From positions 24,303,328 to 24,367,327 of the forward strand of contig OZ024728.1 in assembly GCA_964016875.1 (NCBI GenBank): 64,000 nucleotides of DNA. Reading direction: 5' to 3'. Of this stretch, positions 47,114 through 59,000 are shown piece after piece. This DNA is from Fallopia convolvulus. Lineage: Eukaryota > Streptophyta > Magnoliopsida > Caryophyllales > Polygonaceae. Position numbers and translations under genes: made by a program. Every line of letters starts with the position of its first letter. Position 1 is the stretch's first letter. Under the pieces are notes generated by a model. The model had not been told where the DNA came from. It did no database searches and was given only the letters and a program-made list of their open reading frames with translations.

Positions 47114-47823
47114 CCAGGTGCCATGGACTTCTTGCCTAGGGTTGGAGATGTCTCTTGTGTCACTGGTGGGACAATCGGTTCAGTGAACCCCTCAAGATCA
47201 ACATCTTCTTCAGATAACAAGTAGGCATCAATGTTGTCATTATCCCCCACAGAAGCATCAAATGGTGTGGAGGGGGTAGTATGGTCCATGTTGGCTGAGA
47301 CACAATGTTGCCCTGTAGCGCATGTGCTATTGTAGACGGAATCCCATAACTCAACCAAGTCCATATCTATTGGCTTCCTTCGAAATCTCCTGTACTTGTC
47401 ATTCTCCTACACAACACCCCACAAAACACAAATGAAAACTTTGTTAACAAAAAATGGTGAAAATCATTCATATATGATAAACTACCTAAGAATTACGTAT
47501 TAACTTACCTTAATTTTTTTCTCCCACCGCTCATCCGACGCCTCGATGGTACGTGAACTCTCATTCCATCCACAACCGGTCTCTTTGTACCGTAAGTACA
47601 TCCATGCCCTCCATAAACTCTTCATGTAGTCGAACTTGTTTTTGCAATCTTTAGGTTTGACTACCTTCCCACTATTTTTCATGAATTTTTCAGCAATTTC
47701 AGCCCAATTGAAGTGAGTGTCAATGTTGTTCCTCTTATGGTACTCTGGGCATATAACAAGTAAATCCTTTTGATCAGAATCACTCCAATGACACTTCTTC
47801 TCCTTTTTATTTACCTCAGCCAT

Positions 47824-48849
47824 TGTCCTATACTTCTTTTAATTTGCAAAACTTTAGGTAGCAACCTACAAAACCAAGAATCCTTTTCGTATAAGCCAAG
47901 TAATGTTTGATTAGAATCCTTTTCATATTATAGTATGTTTTTGGTTACCTTAAGATTAATCGGTATGGCATGTCATCAGTTTTCATAACATCTTTGGATA
48001 CACTTGTATTTGAATCACATTGATTGGATCCTAGTAAGAAAGTGAGTATCAATTATACATATATATATTGCACAAAATAAACAGTCATATATAACCTACC
48101 CAATTTGTTTGAACAAGGCATTTTGATATACATAATTTAACCAATTCCAAGCAAGAATAAAGATTTAACCAATATATCTCCAAATTTTATATAGAAAAAA
48201 AACCCTAGATTTTAGGGAAGAACAACAATGTTCCAATTTGAATCTCTATTGCATACATAGAACAATTTGCAATACATAGTTGATGTAGGAATTTATCACT
48301 AACCCACGAATGCCAGCAATATCTGCGATTGTGGTCGAGCTGGTGCGGTCGCGAGTTCCCGCGAAGGGCGCCTGTGCCTGGGGGTCGAGCAGTGTCCGGT
48401 CGCGACTAGCCAGCTGAGGATGCATGCGTGTCGCCCGTCGCAGAGTTCGCCATGTGCTTGTGCTTGTGGGTGCGGTGTTTTCCCTACACTGCTCAGATCG
48501 GGTGAGGAGTGGTGCGCTCGGGTTCCTGCACCAGCCTCGTGGAAGTGTTGGAATGAGGAGATCCCAACTTGTTGAATCCAAGCACGTGACAAGTAAATGG
48601 GGGTGGGTAAAGTTTTGTTATTTTGTCCATCCACAAGGGTATTTTCGTCATTTTATGGCATTAATGAGGCCCTTTTTGGTAATTGTATATAGCCTCTTAT
48701 TATTTTCAGCTTGTCCTTACCGAACACTTATGAGAGAATCTAGCTCGTTTTTCCAGTTCCAGCTCAACCCAAGAATCCAGCTAAGTTTCAGCTTAAGCTA
48801 ATTAATCCAGCTCGGGTTCCAGCTTGAGCTAATACATACGAACAAAGCC
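47824..48849 (-). other. 5' region, subterminal repeats and right TIR of element G
   Basis: No ORF of note. Near the end are repeated words built on CCAGCT and AGCTTAAGCT/AGCTTGAGCT (48749-48830), the usual form of transposase-binding subterminal repeats. The terminus is AACAAAGCC at 48849 with target TTA after it. Confidence 0.65.
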
Positions 48850-48909
48850 TTAGACTTGTGTTGTAATAAAGTTAGAATAATAGGTGTGTTAGTATAAGAA
48901 GTAACTACA

Positions 48910-48934
48910 TGTGTGTGTGTGTGTGTGTGTGTGT
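48910..48934 (+). repeat. (TG)n microsatellite
   Basis: About twelve uninterrupted TG units in the flank right of element G. The stretch 48853-49110 holds nothing else I can support. Confidence 0.9.
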
Positions 48935-49110
48935 AACCTTATATGGTTTGTTAGTTTTGTTATATGTAAATTATATGCTTATATAGTAAATAAGTTTTAC
49001 TAAGTATATGGCATAAAGTATAAGGGTGTCACAGTGAAAGTCAAACCCAACATTCCTGGCCATCACCATAATAACTATGGTTAATTTTACTCTAAAATAA
49101 TAATTGATAA

Positions 49111-52100
49111 CTAGTTGAAGTCTCGTACCATGTACGGATAACATCACTATAATTTGAAATATTTTATGTATTCTAATGGGAAATCAATATCAAATGAAAA
49201 TAATAAATTTGTCATAAGGCCCTGATTTATATTAATTCTATCTATATAATTTCGTCTGTGGGTTGAATATTTCATGCATAGGTTGATATTATTATAATAT
49301 ATATTTAAAAAATAGAAATTCATTTGTTCATGCAATTAAATGTAGAACATAGCCTCTTATAAAAAAAATATAGTGTGTACTAAAATATAATATGTATTCT
49401 ATAAATAAATTCATTATATTAGAAAATTTTAACATATAGATAAAAAAATTGTATACTTGAAAAATTATTATCATTATTATGTATAAAACTAATATTGAAA
49501 AAAATTATCATTTAAATCAAGTTCTGTTAAAAGATGTGTATAAAACTAATATTATCATTTAAATCAAGTTTTGTTAAAAGATGTGTGCATAAAATTAATA
49601 TAGAAAATATCAACCTATAGATAGAATTTTTTATAGGTAGAAAATTGTATAAATATGTTATCTATTTTATTAAAAATATTAGATGTATACAAAGAATAAT
49701 TCAAGTTATAATAATAATTATCATTAAAAAATCTTACATTATTTTATTCAAACAATGCCACGTGGCGCAATTTTTTCAACAGACATGGTTTCTGCTTTAT
49801 AATGTACTAGCTAGATTAATTTTAATGAGAGATATTTATAACTAAATATATCTATTTGTATCTAGATTTGTTAAAAAATAGTAACTAAATATAATATATC
49901 TATATAAATCTTTGATTTCTCCTTTATTAAATTTTTTCCGCAATTATATATTAATATTGGTTTAATAAAAAATATTTAATATTAAATCTATTTTTTGTAG
50001 ATAAATTAAATAAAACGTTATTTAATTATCTCCTTTTTCAAGTTGAGATTTTAGTATGTTTTCGTACTATCCTACTAACTTATCTAACTTTTGAAAAAAA
50101 GTTGAAAATAACATTAAAAATTTCACATTCAAATCTTTGAATTTAAAGAAAATAATTTCACTATATTAATACTATTTTGTTAGATAAATTTTGACATACA
50201 AACTTACGTTTAAAATTTTAGGAAATGCATGTCGTTTAAGGTTGTCTCGATCAAAATAAAAAAGCTATATGATTTGACTTAAATATCCATAATCTTGTAA
50301 ATATATATCTTTCCTCTTCTATTAAATATTTATGTAATTATTTTTTCATAATGAGGATGATTTTGGAAAAAATATGGTAAAAATGTCAAATAATATATAT
50401 TATTGAAAAAAAATCATGATAAAAACGACAAGTATTTCCGAACAAAATTAGCTAACCTGTTAAAAATTTGAACACTCAAGATTATAGAAAATCTATTGAT
50501 TTGGTTTGTTATAGTTAAATGATTATTATCAAGGCTTTTTTTTAAAGTAAGTAAATCTAATATAAGGATCAAATAAGACCACGGAGTGACGCAATATGGT
50601 GTGTTGGATCGTGATTATTGTATGGTAGGATTTGTGGGTTGTATATAGCTTATTATGGTGTAATTACTACAGAATAATTGCTAAAAAGATACAATAACTA
50701 CCATATCTTCATCAAATCCGTGATTTGCTCCATGACAATTACAGTTTCCATATCTATTTTTTTTTAAATCTACAAAACAATAATACGGCAATCAAATCTC
50801 TTAATTATCTTTATTTTCTCCTTCTAATATTATAATTTCCATTTTTATTTCAGATTTATAAAATCCGTAATTTTAGGAAACGTAAAAATCAATTTCCATT
50901 CTTGCGTTGTAGAATTCTCGCATAGGCATTTCATGAAATCAATTACTTATATACATGATTGTAATTTGTTATATACATTATCATGATTTGTAATGAGCAT
51001 ATATAATCAAAGTTTAACATGTATACAACTAAGTAAAGTTGTGTATATACACCAATCGATCCAATGACAACCACAACATGCTTTAAGCTGTGCATACAAA
51101 TTCATTCTTTAATGTACACGTATCCTTTTTTCATTTAAACAGAATCATAATTGAGTTTAATTTATATATACATATAAAACAAATATTTAAACAATGAGTT
51201 CAAATCATGCATGCAAATCAATAATTTATAAACTACAAAAGCATATAATATGCCAACATCTACCCCAAATGAGACCACATGAGCAATCTAAAAGAACTAA
51301 CATCCAAAATTTGAAAATATCGCACCAAACTCATATAAAATTTCCAAGTAGTCAACTCATAAACATATACAAAATATGATTAATTAATTTCTTTTGATTT
51401 TCTTCAATTGTCGAACAACAACCACAAAAATCATCAAATAAGGTTCAAATCGCGAATAGATCTCACCTTTGGCTACTTTCAAACATCTTCTCGGTGCCAT
51501 TTAACTATATAATCTCTCAATAAACTTCAGTCAACTACAAACAACACTCAAAAGGTTAAAAATTGGTCTTACAAACAAAACCCTAAATCTATTTGAAACC
51601 GGTTGAAGTTTGAATTTATGATAAATTTGGAATTATAACTCGAAATTGAAGTAAATTGGTGTCAAATGTAGTGTATATTTTAACCCTAACTATCAATATA
51701 GATTAAAAATCATTAAAAACCATAAATCGTCACTTACTCGACATCGATTTCCGAACGAGAAAGTGCAACTGGTTGAATTCAACGGAGCAGTGACTAGAAA
51801 CGACGTCGACGAAGAAGTCGGAGAATATGCTCGTAATTCTCCGGTGATTCCATTGAATCCACTCTTTATTTGAAAAAGGTAGAAGAAGATGGCTGGTTTT
51901 TTTTTACCAGCCGTGCAAATGAAAATGAAAGAGAGAGAGATATTGGATGGGATTGTATCTAATAAGGCAAGTAAGAGGTTATGTAGTTTTTAGAAGAAAA
52001 AAAAGAAAATCAATTTAAAATCTCCCACCTTCCTAAAATCTCTCTAGAAGTAAAAATCCAGTGCTTTACACCTCCACTCTATAATTACCATTTAATCTTA

Positions 52101-52174
52101 GCCCTTAATTTTAATTAGATCTAATGGCTCAGATTCCGTCACTGTGTATCACTATAAACACTAATACTAGTAGA
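49111..52174 (-). mobile_element. Probable non-autonomous Helitron
   Basis: Read on the minus strand it starts TCTACTAGTATTAG at 52174, preceded by A. It ends with a hairpin (CGTAC, ATG, GTACG; 49124-49136), nine bases, then CTAG at 49111-49114, followed by T. These are the Helitron hallmarks: 5' TC, 3' hairpin plus CTRR, insertion between A and T. The inside is AT-rich with no Rep/helicase gene or other gene. A hairpin GGCTGGT, T8, ACCAGCC is at 51891-51912 and a (TA)n run lies just outside at 52184-52204. Confidence 0.5.
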
Positions 52175-52387
52175 TCCTAATACTATATATATATATATAT
52201 ATATTGAAATCCTTGATTCCTCCTTAATTACTTACTATATATTTACTTAATTATATATATATTTTGATTTTGAAAAAAATAAAAATATTAGGTCTCCTAA
52301 TAATGTAATTTAACAGTTTTTATTAAGATCATATAAAAATTAAAGAAGTAATTTGACAAAAAAATATAATTAAATAGCACATTAAAG

Positions 52388-52743
52388 CAATTGAAAATTT
52401 TTAAAAACGTGATCATTACCATCATGATTGCTTTAACAGTTTAACGTATGCAATGCAAATATGCAATTGACAATTTTTTTTGATGCACGGGCCTCGCCCG
52501 GTTCGGCACTTTGTGCCTACGTCCGGACCGGAGTTAGGTTGGACCCCGTTAGGGATTTTGCTCTTCCAAGCCTCTCCGTTGCATACACACCGCCAGAGAG
52601 ACTCAAACTCGAGACCTCTGAACAAATGCTAAAGCGACCTAGTGCCAATTACTACTAGACCAAGAGGTTTTGGTGCAATTGACAATTTTTAAAAAGGTGA
52701 TCTTTACCAATTACCATCATTATTGCTTTAACATTTTAACGTA
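52388..52743 (+). repeat. Local direct repeat around the SINE
   Basis: 52388-52448 and 52676-52743 share CAATTG(A/C)AATTTTTAAAAA, GTGATC, ACCATCAT and GCTTTAACA...TTAACGTA. This is longer than the SINE target duplication, so a tandem duplication of roughly 75 bp existed before the SINE landed at its second unit. Confidence 0.7.
52479..52674 (-). mobile_element. tRNA-derived SINE, full length, with 16-bp TSDs
   Basis: Flanked by gcaattgacaattttt on both sides (52463-52478 and 52675-52690). On the minus strand it begins near TGGTCTAGTAGT (A-box-like), has AGGTCTCGAGTTTGAGTCTC (B-box-like), and ends in GTGCATCA followed by A residues. Pol III would transcribe it; it has no coding potential and borrows LINE machinery. 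Confidence 0.85.
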
Positions 52744-53869
52744 AGTATTTTTTTTTTGGTTGAAGGAAGCTTAACGTATGTAATTTCAAGCAAAATGTCT
52801 CTGTTAGTGCACAAAAATTCCGTATTCAATGCACTAATTGATTACTCCTTCCTCTTCCGCTCCCAACAGCTTCTCTCAACCTGTAACTTGTAAAACAATG
52901 GACACAGGGGACGGGGACCCCCTAATCTACCTCCGATGCCTAAGTCAAAAGAGCAGTCTGTCGAATTGAATGTCGAGGTACAACAAGAAAGCAAGAGATC
53001 CAGGGAGTATGGATATTCCTAAACGGTCGAGCTAAGCGAGTATTAGCCTGTTCAAGCTCTCAATAGGTGTGTTCAATAACCTGAGTGAGTATTAGTCTAT
53101 CAATCAATATATTTTCCCTACAAGACGAAGACGTGTATTTATAATGGAAGAAGGGGAGGTATGGGGGTCGAATTTCTTATCAATAAGGCCGAAAATATTA
53201 TCCTCCTAGGGTCGGTCAACTGTCGTAAAGTCCAAGCAAGGAATATTCCACCTCTTCTTCAACTTTAATTCTATCTTTAATGAAAGATTAAATCTCCCAT
53301 TAAGTTGCATAACCACCATATTAAATATAATAGGAAAATAGATAAAAGATAATAAATACGTAATATTTAAGAAATACCTTTATGGCGATAACGAAAATCT
53401 ATAACTATATATTAAAGCTATACCTTTTCGAGCCACCAGAACGATTCTGGCCCCACCTCATATTTACAAAATTAATTTTTACTCCTAATAATTTATCTTT
53501 TTCCTATTAAATTCTTCTTTACCTATTTAAATATGTCTTTAACATCAAACAAATATCTATTCAGTATAACAATATCTTTTGAAAACTTCCTTATACAAAT
53601 ATTTAAAATTTAAGATAACAAATTTAAAATATTTTAAAATAAGTATAAATATCTTTTATCTTTTAGCATGATATCTTTTCACGATTTTATTTATAGATAT
53701 ATATAATTTTTATTTTATAATAAAACAATAATGATAAATACTTATAATGTTTAAAAATAATAAAAATAGGTAACATAATATTTAATAGATATATTGAACT
53801 ATTTGATAATCTCTAAATTAAGGTACATAGAAAGTAATAAATTATTTTTTTAAATTATTTTCTATAAAA
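52744..53869. other. Unresolved non-coding segment
   Basis: No gene. The part from about 52895 to 53330 is less AT-rich, with GGGGACGGGGACCCCC and a TATTTATAATGG stretch, and could be an old LTR or other transposon remnant. I could not place its ends. Confidence 0.4.
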
Positions 53870-53885
53870 AAATTATTTTATCTTT

Positions 53886-54064
53886 TTTTTTTGGTGGAAG
53901 GAGAGGCGGTACTCTCCGGCCTCTCAAGGAGACGTTTTATTAATTAAAGAAAAGGGCTAAGTAGTCAGCAAACGGGGGATAGCCCGACCCCTTACATCAT
54001 CAAGCAACAGTAAAGTAATCCCCTCCGGCGGGGCAAGCAATACATGGAAAGCTACCTGAAAATT
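53886..54064 (-). pseudogene. Inverted 3' end of the LINE: ORF2 C-terminus, 3' UTR, poly(A)
   Basis: Minus strand: FNFQVAFHVLLAPPEGITLL and LDDVRGRAIPRLLTT (stop at 53957-53959) are the usual C-terminus after the RNase H of plant LINEs. Then come AATAAAACGTCTCC, a GC-rich 3' UTR and a run of A against the left target duplication. The junction with the plus-strand 5' end lies about 54045-54110. Confidence 0.8.
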
Positions 54065-54134
54065 GAAAGCAATAGACGCGACAGTAAAGTACCCTCTCTT
54101 TTGGAATACCCTCTCTTTTCTGATCGTGTGTTCT

Positions 54135-55985
54135 ATGACCAACACTACAACTCCGGCATCTCTGCGGGAGGGTCATGATGGTTCGAAGGGGATGATGCTG
54201 GATGGAGTTGCAAAGGATAGGCCACCTAACAGCCCTACGAACCAAAAGAGTTCGTGGAAGGATGTGGTTATCGTGGGCGGCGCTTTACAACAAAAAACTG
54301 TTATTGATGAAGAATTTCTTGAAGGAAAGATTGACATTCATTTTCCGAACGGAGAGGAGGGGGAAACTGTCGTCTCTATCGCGGACGATGTCATGGATGC
54401 GCTCGCATCGGTGTGGAAGTGGTCGGTGGTGGTCAAACTGTTGGGGCATCCTATTTCCTTCTCGATCATGGAGAAAAAGATCAGAGACATGTGGAGGTCG
54501 AACACAAGATATCAAATTCTTGACCTTACAAATGGCTATTATTTGGTGAGATTTGGCAAAGAACAAGAGTATCTGTCGGCTCTTTCGGATGGTCCATGGA
54601 CGATCTTTGGTAGGTGTTTGTGTGTCCTTAGTTGGTCCCCGAAGTTCCGGACGACGGAGCCCATCAGGACGGCACCTACATGGATTCGCATATCCGACTT
54701 GCCGGTTTCTTTGTATGAAGAGAAGATTTTGATGAAGATAGCTAATGTTGTTGGTCGTCCAATACGTGTGGATCCTAAGACCCTCTACACTAATCGAGGG
54801 CGGTTCGCACGTATTTGCGTTGAGTTAGATCTTGAAAGACCGCTTAGAGGATCAATATGCATCAACAACGACCGTTATCTCATTGAATACGAAGGGCTCC
54901 CTACGATCTGTTTTGATTGTGGGCGTTTTGGCCACATTAAGACAAACTGTCCCTTTAGGCCTTCGACAAGTAACTCGGCAAATTCTGTGATGGAAAGGGT
55001 GAATCCGGCAAAGCCGGCGATGCATGAAAAGGCTCCGGTTCCTCCAGTTACTGCTGGTATTGCTAGTGGTTCCGATGATCGTTCCAAGATGCCGGCCGAG
55101 GAACCATTGAGTGTGAACGAGGGGGGCGGTGAGCTTGATGGAAAAGGAAAGGGAATCTATGGTGGTTGGATGAAGGTGTCAAAACGGAAAGCTATCCCGA
55201 AAGGAAATCCGGGAGGTCAAAAATCGACACATAATAGGAAGGCGAGTGCCAAGGATGGCCAACAGGGTAGTGAAAAAGGGAAAGGAAAGATGTCGATGAT
55301 ATCGAAGGAATTAACTCCGCATGTGAATCAATTTGGAGCACTCAAGATCGTGGATGAAGATTTGAACGGGGATATGTCGAACCATGTTAAGGAAAGAATA
55401 AAGGGGCAGGCTACTCTTCCTAAAAATGGGCCGGTTGTTAAAGATGGAAGAGGGCCCAATAAGCCTAATGCCAACGGTCATATTTCAAATGAGAAGAGAG
55501 ATGATAAGGTGGTTATTGATGAGTCTTTCATGGCCCAACCTATGGAGAAATTAGGCCCATCTACGGGCTCAACTGAATATCAGAATGTTTTTAACAATGG
55601 GCTTTATCAATCTAAAGCCCACAATTAGAAAAGATTCATCAAAATTGGGCATAAGACTGGAATTTTTACTCCAGCGAATGCCACCCGACTGGGACCAATT
55701 GGGCCGATTGGGCCTCAAATTTCTGGTTCCACTAAACGACCGAGAACAGCTCTTGATAGCCCGAAAGAACGAGCCCCGAGTCGACAGTCTGATCCAGAGA
55801 TTAATGGTGGTCAGCGATGTTCTTTGGAGGCTGTTGATAACATACAAGGGGAATTTTCTTCTAACCAGATTGAACTGATGCAGAAAACGATCGACGCAGG
55901 TGTTCAAAGTCAAGCCTTGAGTGCTAATGAAAACAATGAAGATGACGCCATGGCGGATTCTAATCTGGCTAATGGGCCAAATTAA
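54135..55985 (+). pseudogene. LINE ORF1, RNA-binding protein with CCHC knuckle; one in-frame TAG
   Basis: ATG at 54135 (MTNTTTPASLREGHDGS). An N-terminal domain of the DUF4283 type follows (LLGHPISFSIMEKKI, YYLVRFGKEQEYL), then a knuckle CFDCGRFGHIKTNC near residue 259, and a Lys/Gly-rich tail. The TAG at 55626-55628 is followed in the same frame by 118 more codons (TKRPRTALDSPKERAPS) to TAA at 55983-55985, so the original protein was about 616 residues. It binds LINE RNA. Confidence 0.85.
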
Positions 55986-56022
55986 TTCTTCCTTGTTACT
56001 CTTTTTTCTATCCAATTTGTTT

Positions 56023-59000
56023 ATGATGATGAACGTCTTATTTTGGAATTGTTTTGGTACAGGTAAGAAGGGTTTCCGTCGGGCTATCCGTTACATGGTT
56101 AGAAACCATAAAGTTGATGTTCTTGCTTTGTTTGAGCCCAGAGTTTTGGGTGATATTTCTCAAAGAATTTGTGAGCGTATGATGAAGAAGGATTTTACTG
56201 ATTGTGCACGGGTGGAGGCTGAAGGTTTTGAAGGTGGGGTTTGGCCTTTATGGAACGCGGAGAGGGTCAAGATCTCGGTTGTTCGTAAAAACAGATCCTT
56301 CATTCAGGCCTGTGTGGAAGAGGCTGGTAATCAGTTTCATCTTTTTGTTGTCTATGGCCCTCCGTCTGTTGATAGACGTGTTCCGTTTTGGCGGGATATT
56401 AAAGCAGTTGTCAGACACACCTCTGGACCGATTGTTATCGGAGGAGATTTTAATTGTATTATGTATGCTCATGAGAGGGATGGTGGCGCTGGTAAACTGC
56501 ACGCTAACTCTAAGGTTTTCAATGAATGGAGCAATGCGCTGAGCTTGGTAGACCTGGAGTTTTCGGGCCCAAGTTTCAAGTGCAGTAGGAGATTATCTCC
56601 CTCATCGGTGGTCTTGAAAAGACTCGATAGAGTTTTTATGAACGTTGAAGGCCGTCTTCATTGGCAGGAGGCTCGGGAGAAGCACCTGCCAAAATTTTCA
56701 TCCGATCACTGCCCGCTTTTGCTCTCCTTTAATCCAAAGCTGAATAAGAACAAGAAGAGGAGGCCTTTTCGTTTCGAGGCAGCTTGGCTCTTGCATCCGG
56801 ATTTTAATGATCATGTCAAACAACATTGGTGCAAGGATGCTACTACACTTTCTGCTTTGGAAGCGTTGAAAAACAGCTTGATGGTGTGGAATAGAAAAGT
56901 TTTCGGCAACATTCATAGGCGTAAGATGGAGCTCTATGACCAGCTGGGTAGAGTCCAACAGAGCCTATTTAGGTTTCAGTCCGATGCCCTGTTGAACCTT
57001 GAAGCTAATCTTCAAAAAGATCTTGAACTTGTGCTTGAACAAGAAGAGGTTTTATGGTTCCAAAAGTCAAGGGAATTGTGGCTCAGCTGTGGGGACAGAA
57101 ATACGAATTTCTTTCATACCTCTACCGTCATCAGGAGAAAACACAACCGGGTAGAGGGGCTTAGAGGGGATGATGGTCGTTGGGTGGAAGATAAAGAAGT
57201 TATGGAAAGTATGGCTGCTGGTTTTTTCAAAACGCTGTATAGCGTGGATAATTCGTTGAATGCTGAATTGCCTGAGCTGAATTGTGGCTTTCCTAGTATA
57301 AGTGAGGATTGGAAAAGGCCTCTTGAGATGCCTATGTCGTCGGAGGAAATATGGAAGGCTGAGAAGGGGATGGGCTCGTACAAGTCCCCCGGGATTGACG
57401 GTTTTCAACCCGTGTTTTTTCAAAGATGCTGGGATACGGTGGGCAGCTCAGTAACCTCTTTTGTTAGGGAGTTTTTCCGTTCTAGCATGCTCCCGGAAGG
57501 AGTAAACGATACTCTGATTGCGCTCCTAGCTAAGGTTGCCAAGCCGGAGAATATCAGTCAATTCAGGCCTATAAGTTTGTGTAATGTTACTTACAAAATC
57601 ATTACAAAGATTCTTGCTAACCGTATTCAACCGATGCTTAGCGAGATCATTGGCCCGACTCAAGGCAGTTTCATCCCCGGAAGACTAATCTCGGATAATA
57701 TTGTTGTTGTTCAGGAGCTCATTCACTCTATGAGGAGGAAAAAAGGGGTGAAAGGGTGGATGGTGCTTAAGCTAGACTTAGAAAAGGCCTATGATAGGTT
57801 AGATTGGAAGTTTGTTGAATCCACTTTTAGGAACTTAGGTGCCCCGGATTGCTGGATCAGATGGGTTATGGCTTGCATTTCTTCTCCTCGGATGCAAATC
57901 CTTTGGAACGGCGAGCTATCTACCCAGTTTACGGCCTCGCATGGGGTCCGCCAAGGTGACCTGATATCTCCTTATATCTTCCTGTTTTGTATCGAGCGTC
58001 TTAGCCATATTATTCTTGAGGTGTTGGATTCAGGGATATGAAAACCAATCAGGCTCACGAGGAGTGGCCCTTCTATGACTCATATGTTTTTCGCGGATGA
58101 CATTTTGCTTTTCGCGGAGGCCTCCGTGGAGCAAATTCAGGTTATCAAAAATTGCCTTGACATGTTTTGCCATGCTTCTGGCCAAAAGGTGAGTCCGAAC
58201 AAGTCGAAAATTTTCGTCTCTCCAAACGTCACCACTGAACTGAAGCGCAAGTTGGAGGAAGTCAGCGGCTTTCCGGTGACGAGTAACCTGGGGAATTATC
58301 TTGGGGTTCCTTTGTTGCATAGAAGGGTGAACAAACACACTTACAGCTCGTTACTAGATAAGTTCAATACCAAGCTTTCAGGATGGAGAATGAGGTCTCT
58401 AAGTCTGGCAGGTCGCATAACTCTTGTCAAGTCTGTGCTAACGTCTATCCCGGTTTACATAATGTCGACTGCTCTTCTCCCGGATAGCTTATGCAAGCAA
58501 ATTGACAAGATTAATAGGAGCTTTATTTGGGGGAGTACTAGCGAGAAAAAACGTATGCATAAGGTTGCTTGAACTGAAGTCACCAAACCTAAAGTTCAAG
58601 GCGGTCTGGGAATTAGAACTATGAGGGGTTGAATATTGCGGTTCTTGGCAAGCTTGGGTGGAGGTTTGTTATGGAAGATGGAGAGCTCTGGACGTCTGTT
58701 CTTTGGCACAAGTATGTTGATACCAGTTTGGGTAACTCGGCTGCAGCTTCTCAGATTTGGAAAGGTATCAAAGCTGGTATATCTGAGGTGGTTATCAAAG
58801 GGTCGAACTGGCTAGTGCGTAATGGGAATTCAGTTTTGTTTTGGAGAGATCGTTGGCTACTGTCAAAGCCGCTGTTGGATATTGCAGTGTTTGCTATGAA
58901 TGACGTTGATCAATTAGCGAAGGTTAAGGACTACTAGATTACTGATGTTGGCTGGGATTGGAACCGCCTTTCGCAGGTGTTGCTGGCTGAGGTCTTGTTG

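Larger units (their letters stand above)
39930..47823 (-). pseudogene. Second Myb/SANT-like gene of element G, split by element E
   Basis: Minus strand. Exon 1 is 47823-47509 (105 codons; HWSDSDQKDLLVI, CKNKFDYMKSLWRAWMYLR, SDERWEKK). The intron is 47508-47407 with GTAAGT...GTAG ends. Exon 2 starts at 47406 (KYRRFRRKPIDMDLVELW). Together they form a Myb/SANT-like domain of the Harbinger accessory type. Element E interrupts exon 2 within KKSMAPG; beyond it the frame continues PSQQLPKGKKRRSSM to TAG at 40196-40198. A conserved-looking C-terminus (CYTMDELNNDKRRCLFMTL) lies in another frame, ending at 39930, so there is also a frameshift near 40180. Confidence 0.78.
27227..48849 (-). mobile_element. 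Element G: PIF/Harbinger DNA transposon, carrying nested F, I and E
   Basis: It contains a Harbinger-type transposase (minus) and Myb/SANT-like genes on both sides of it. The right end reads outward as a TIR, GGCTTTGTTCGTATG on the minus strand (48835-48849), followed by TTA (48850-48852), the usual 3-bp Harbinger target. The left TIR is not between 27227 and 28627 and is presumably beyond H and outside the window. After removing F with I, and E, the coding sequences rejoin, so those insertions are later. The left coordinate given is only where G sequence resumes after H. Confidence 0.7.

Noticed and set aside
47020..47364. A 114-aa open frame on the minus strand.
   Set aside because: It is a chimera: the first part is exon 2 of the second Myb/SANT-like gene and the last part reads into the LTR of element E.
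48299..48634. 111-aa minus-strand frames near the right end of element G.
   Set aside because: Two overlapping frames of similar length, no recognisable domain, GC-rich local stretch; not supported as a gene.
52422..52658. Open frames on both strands.
   Set aside because: They lie over the SINE, which is a non-coding Pol III element.
54063..54134. Extending LINE ORF1 upstream of 54135.
   Set aside because: No ATG there, and this part is close to the inversion junction.
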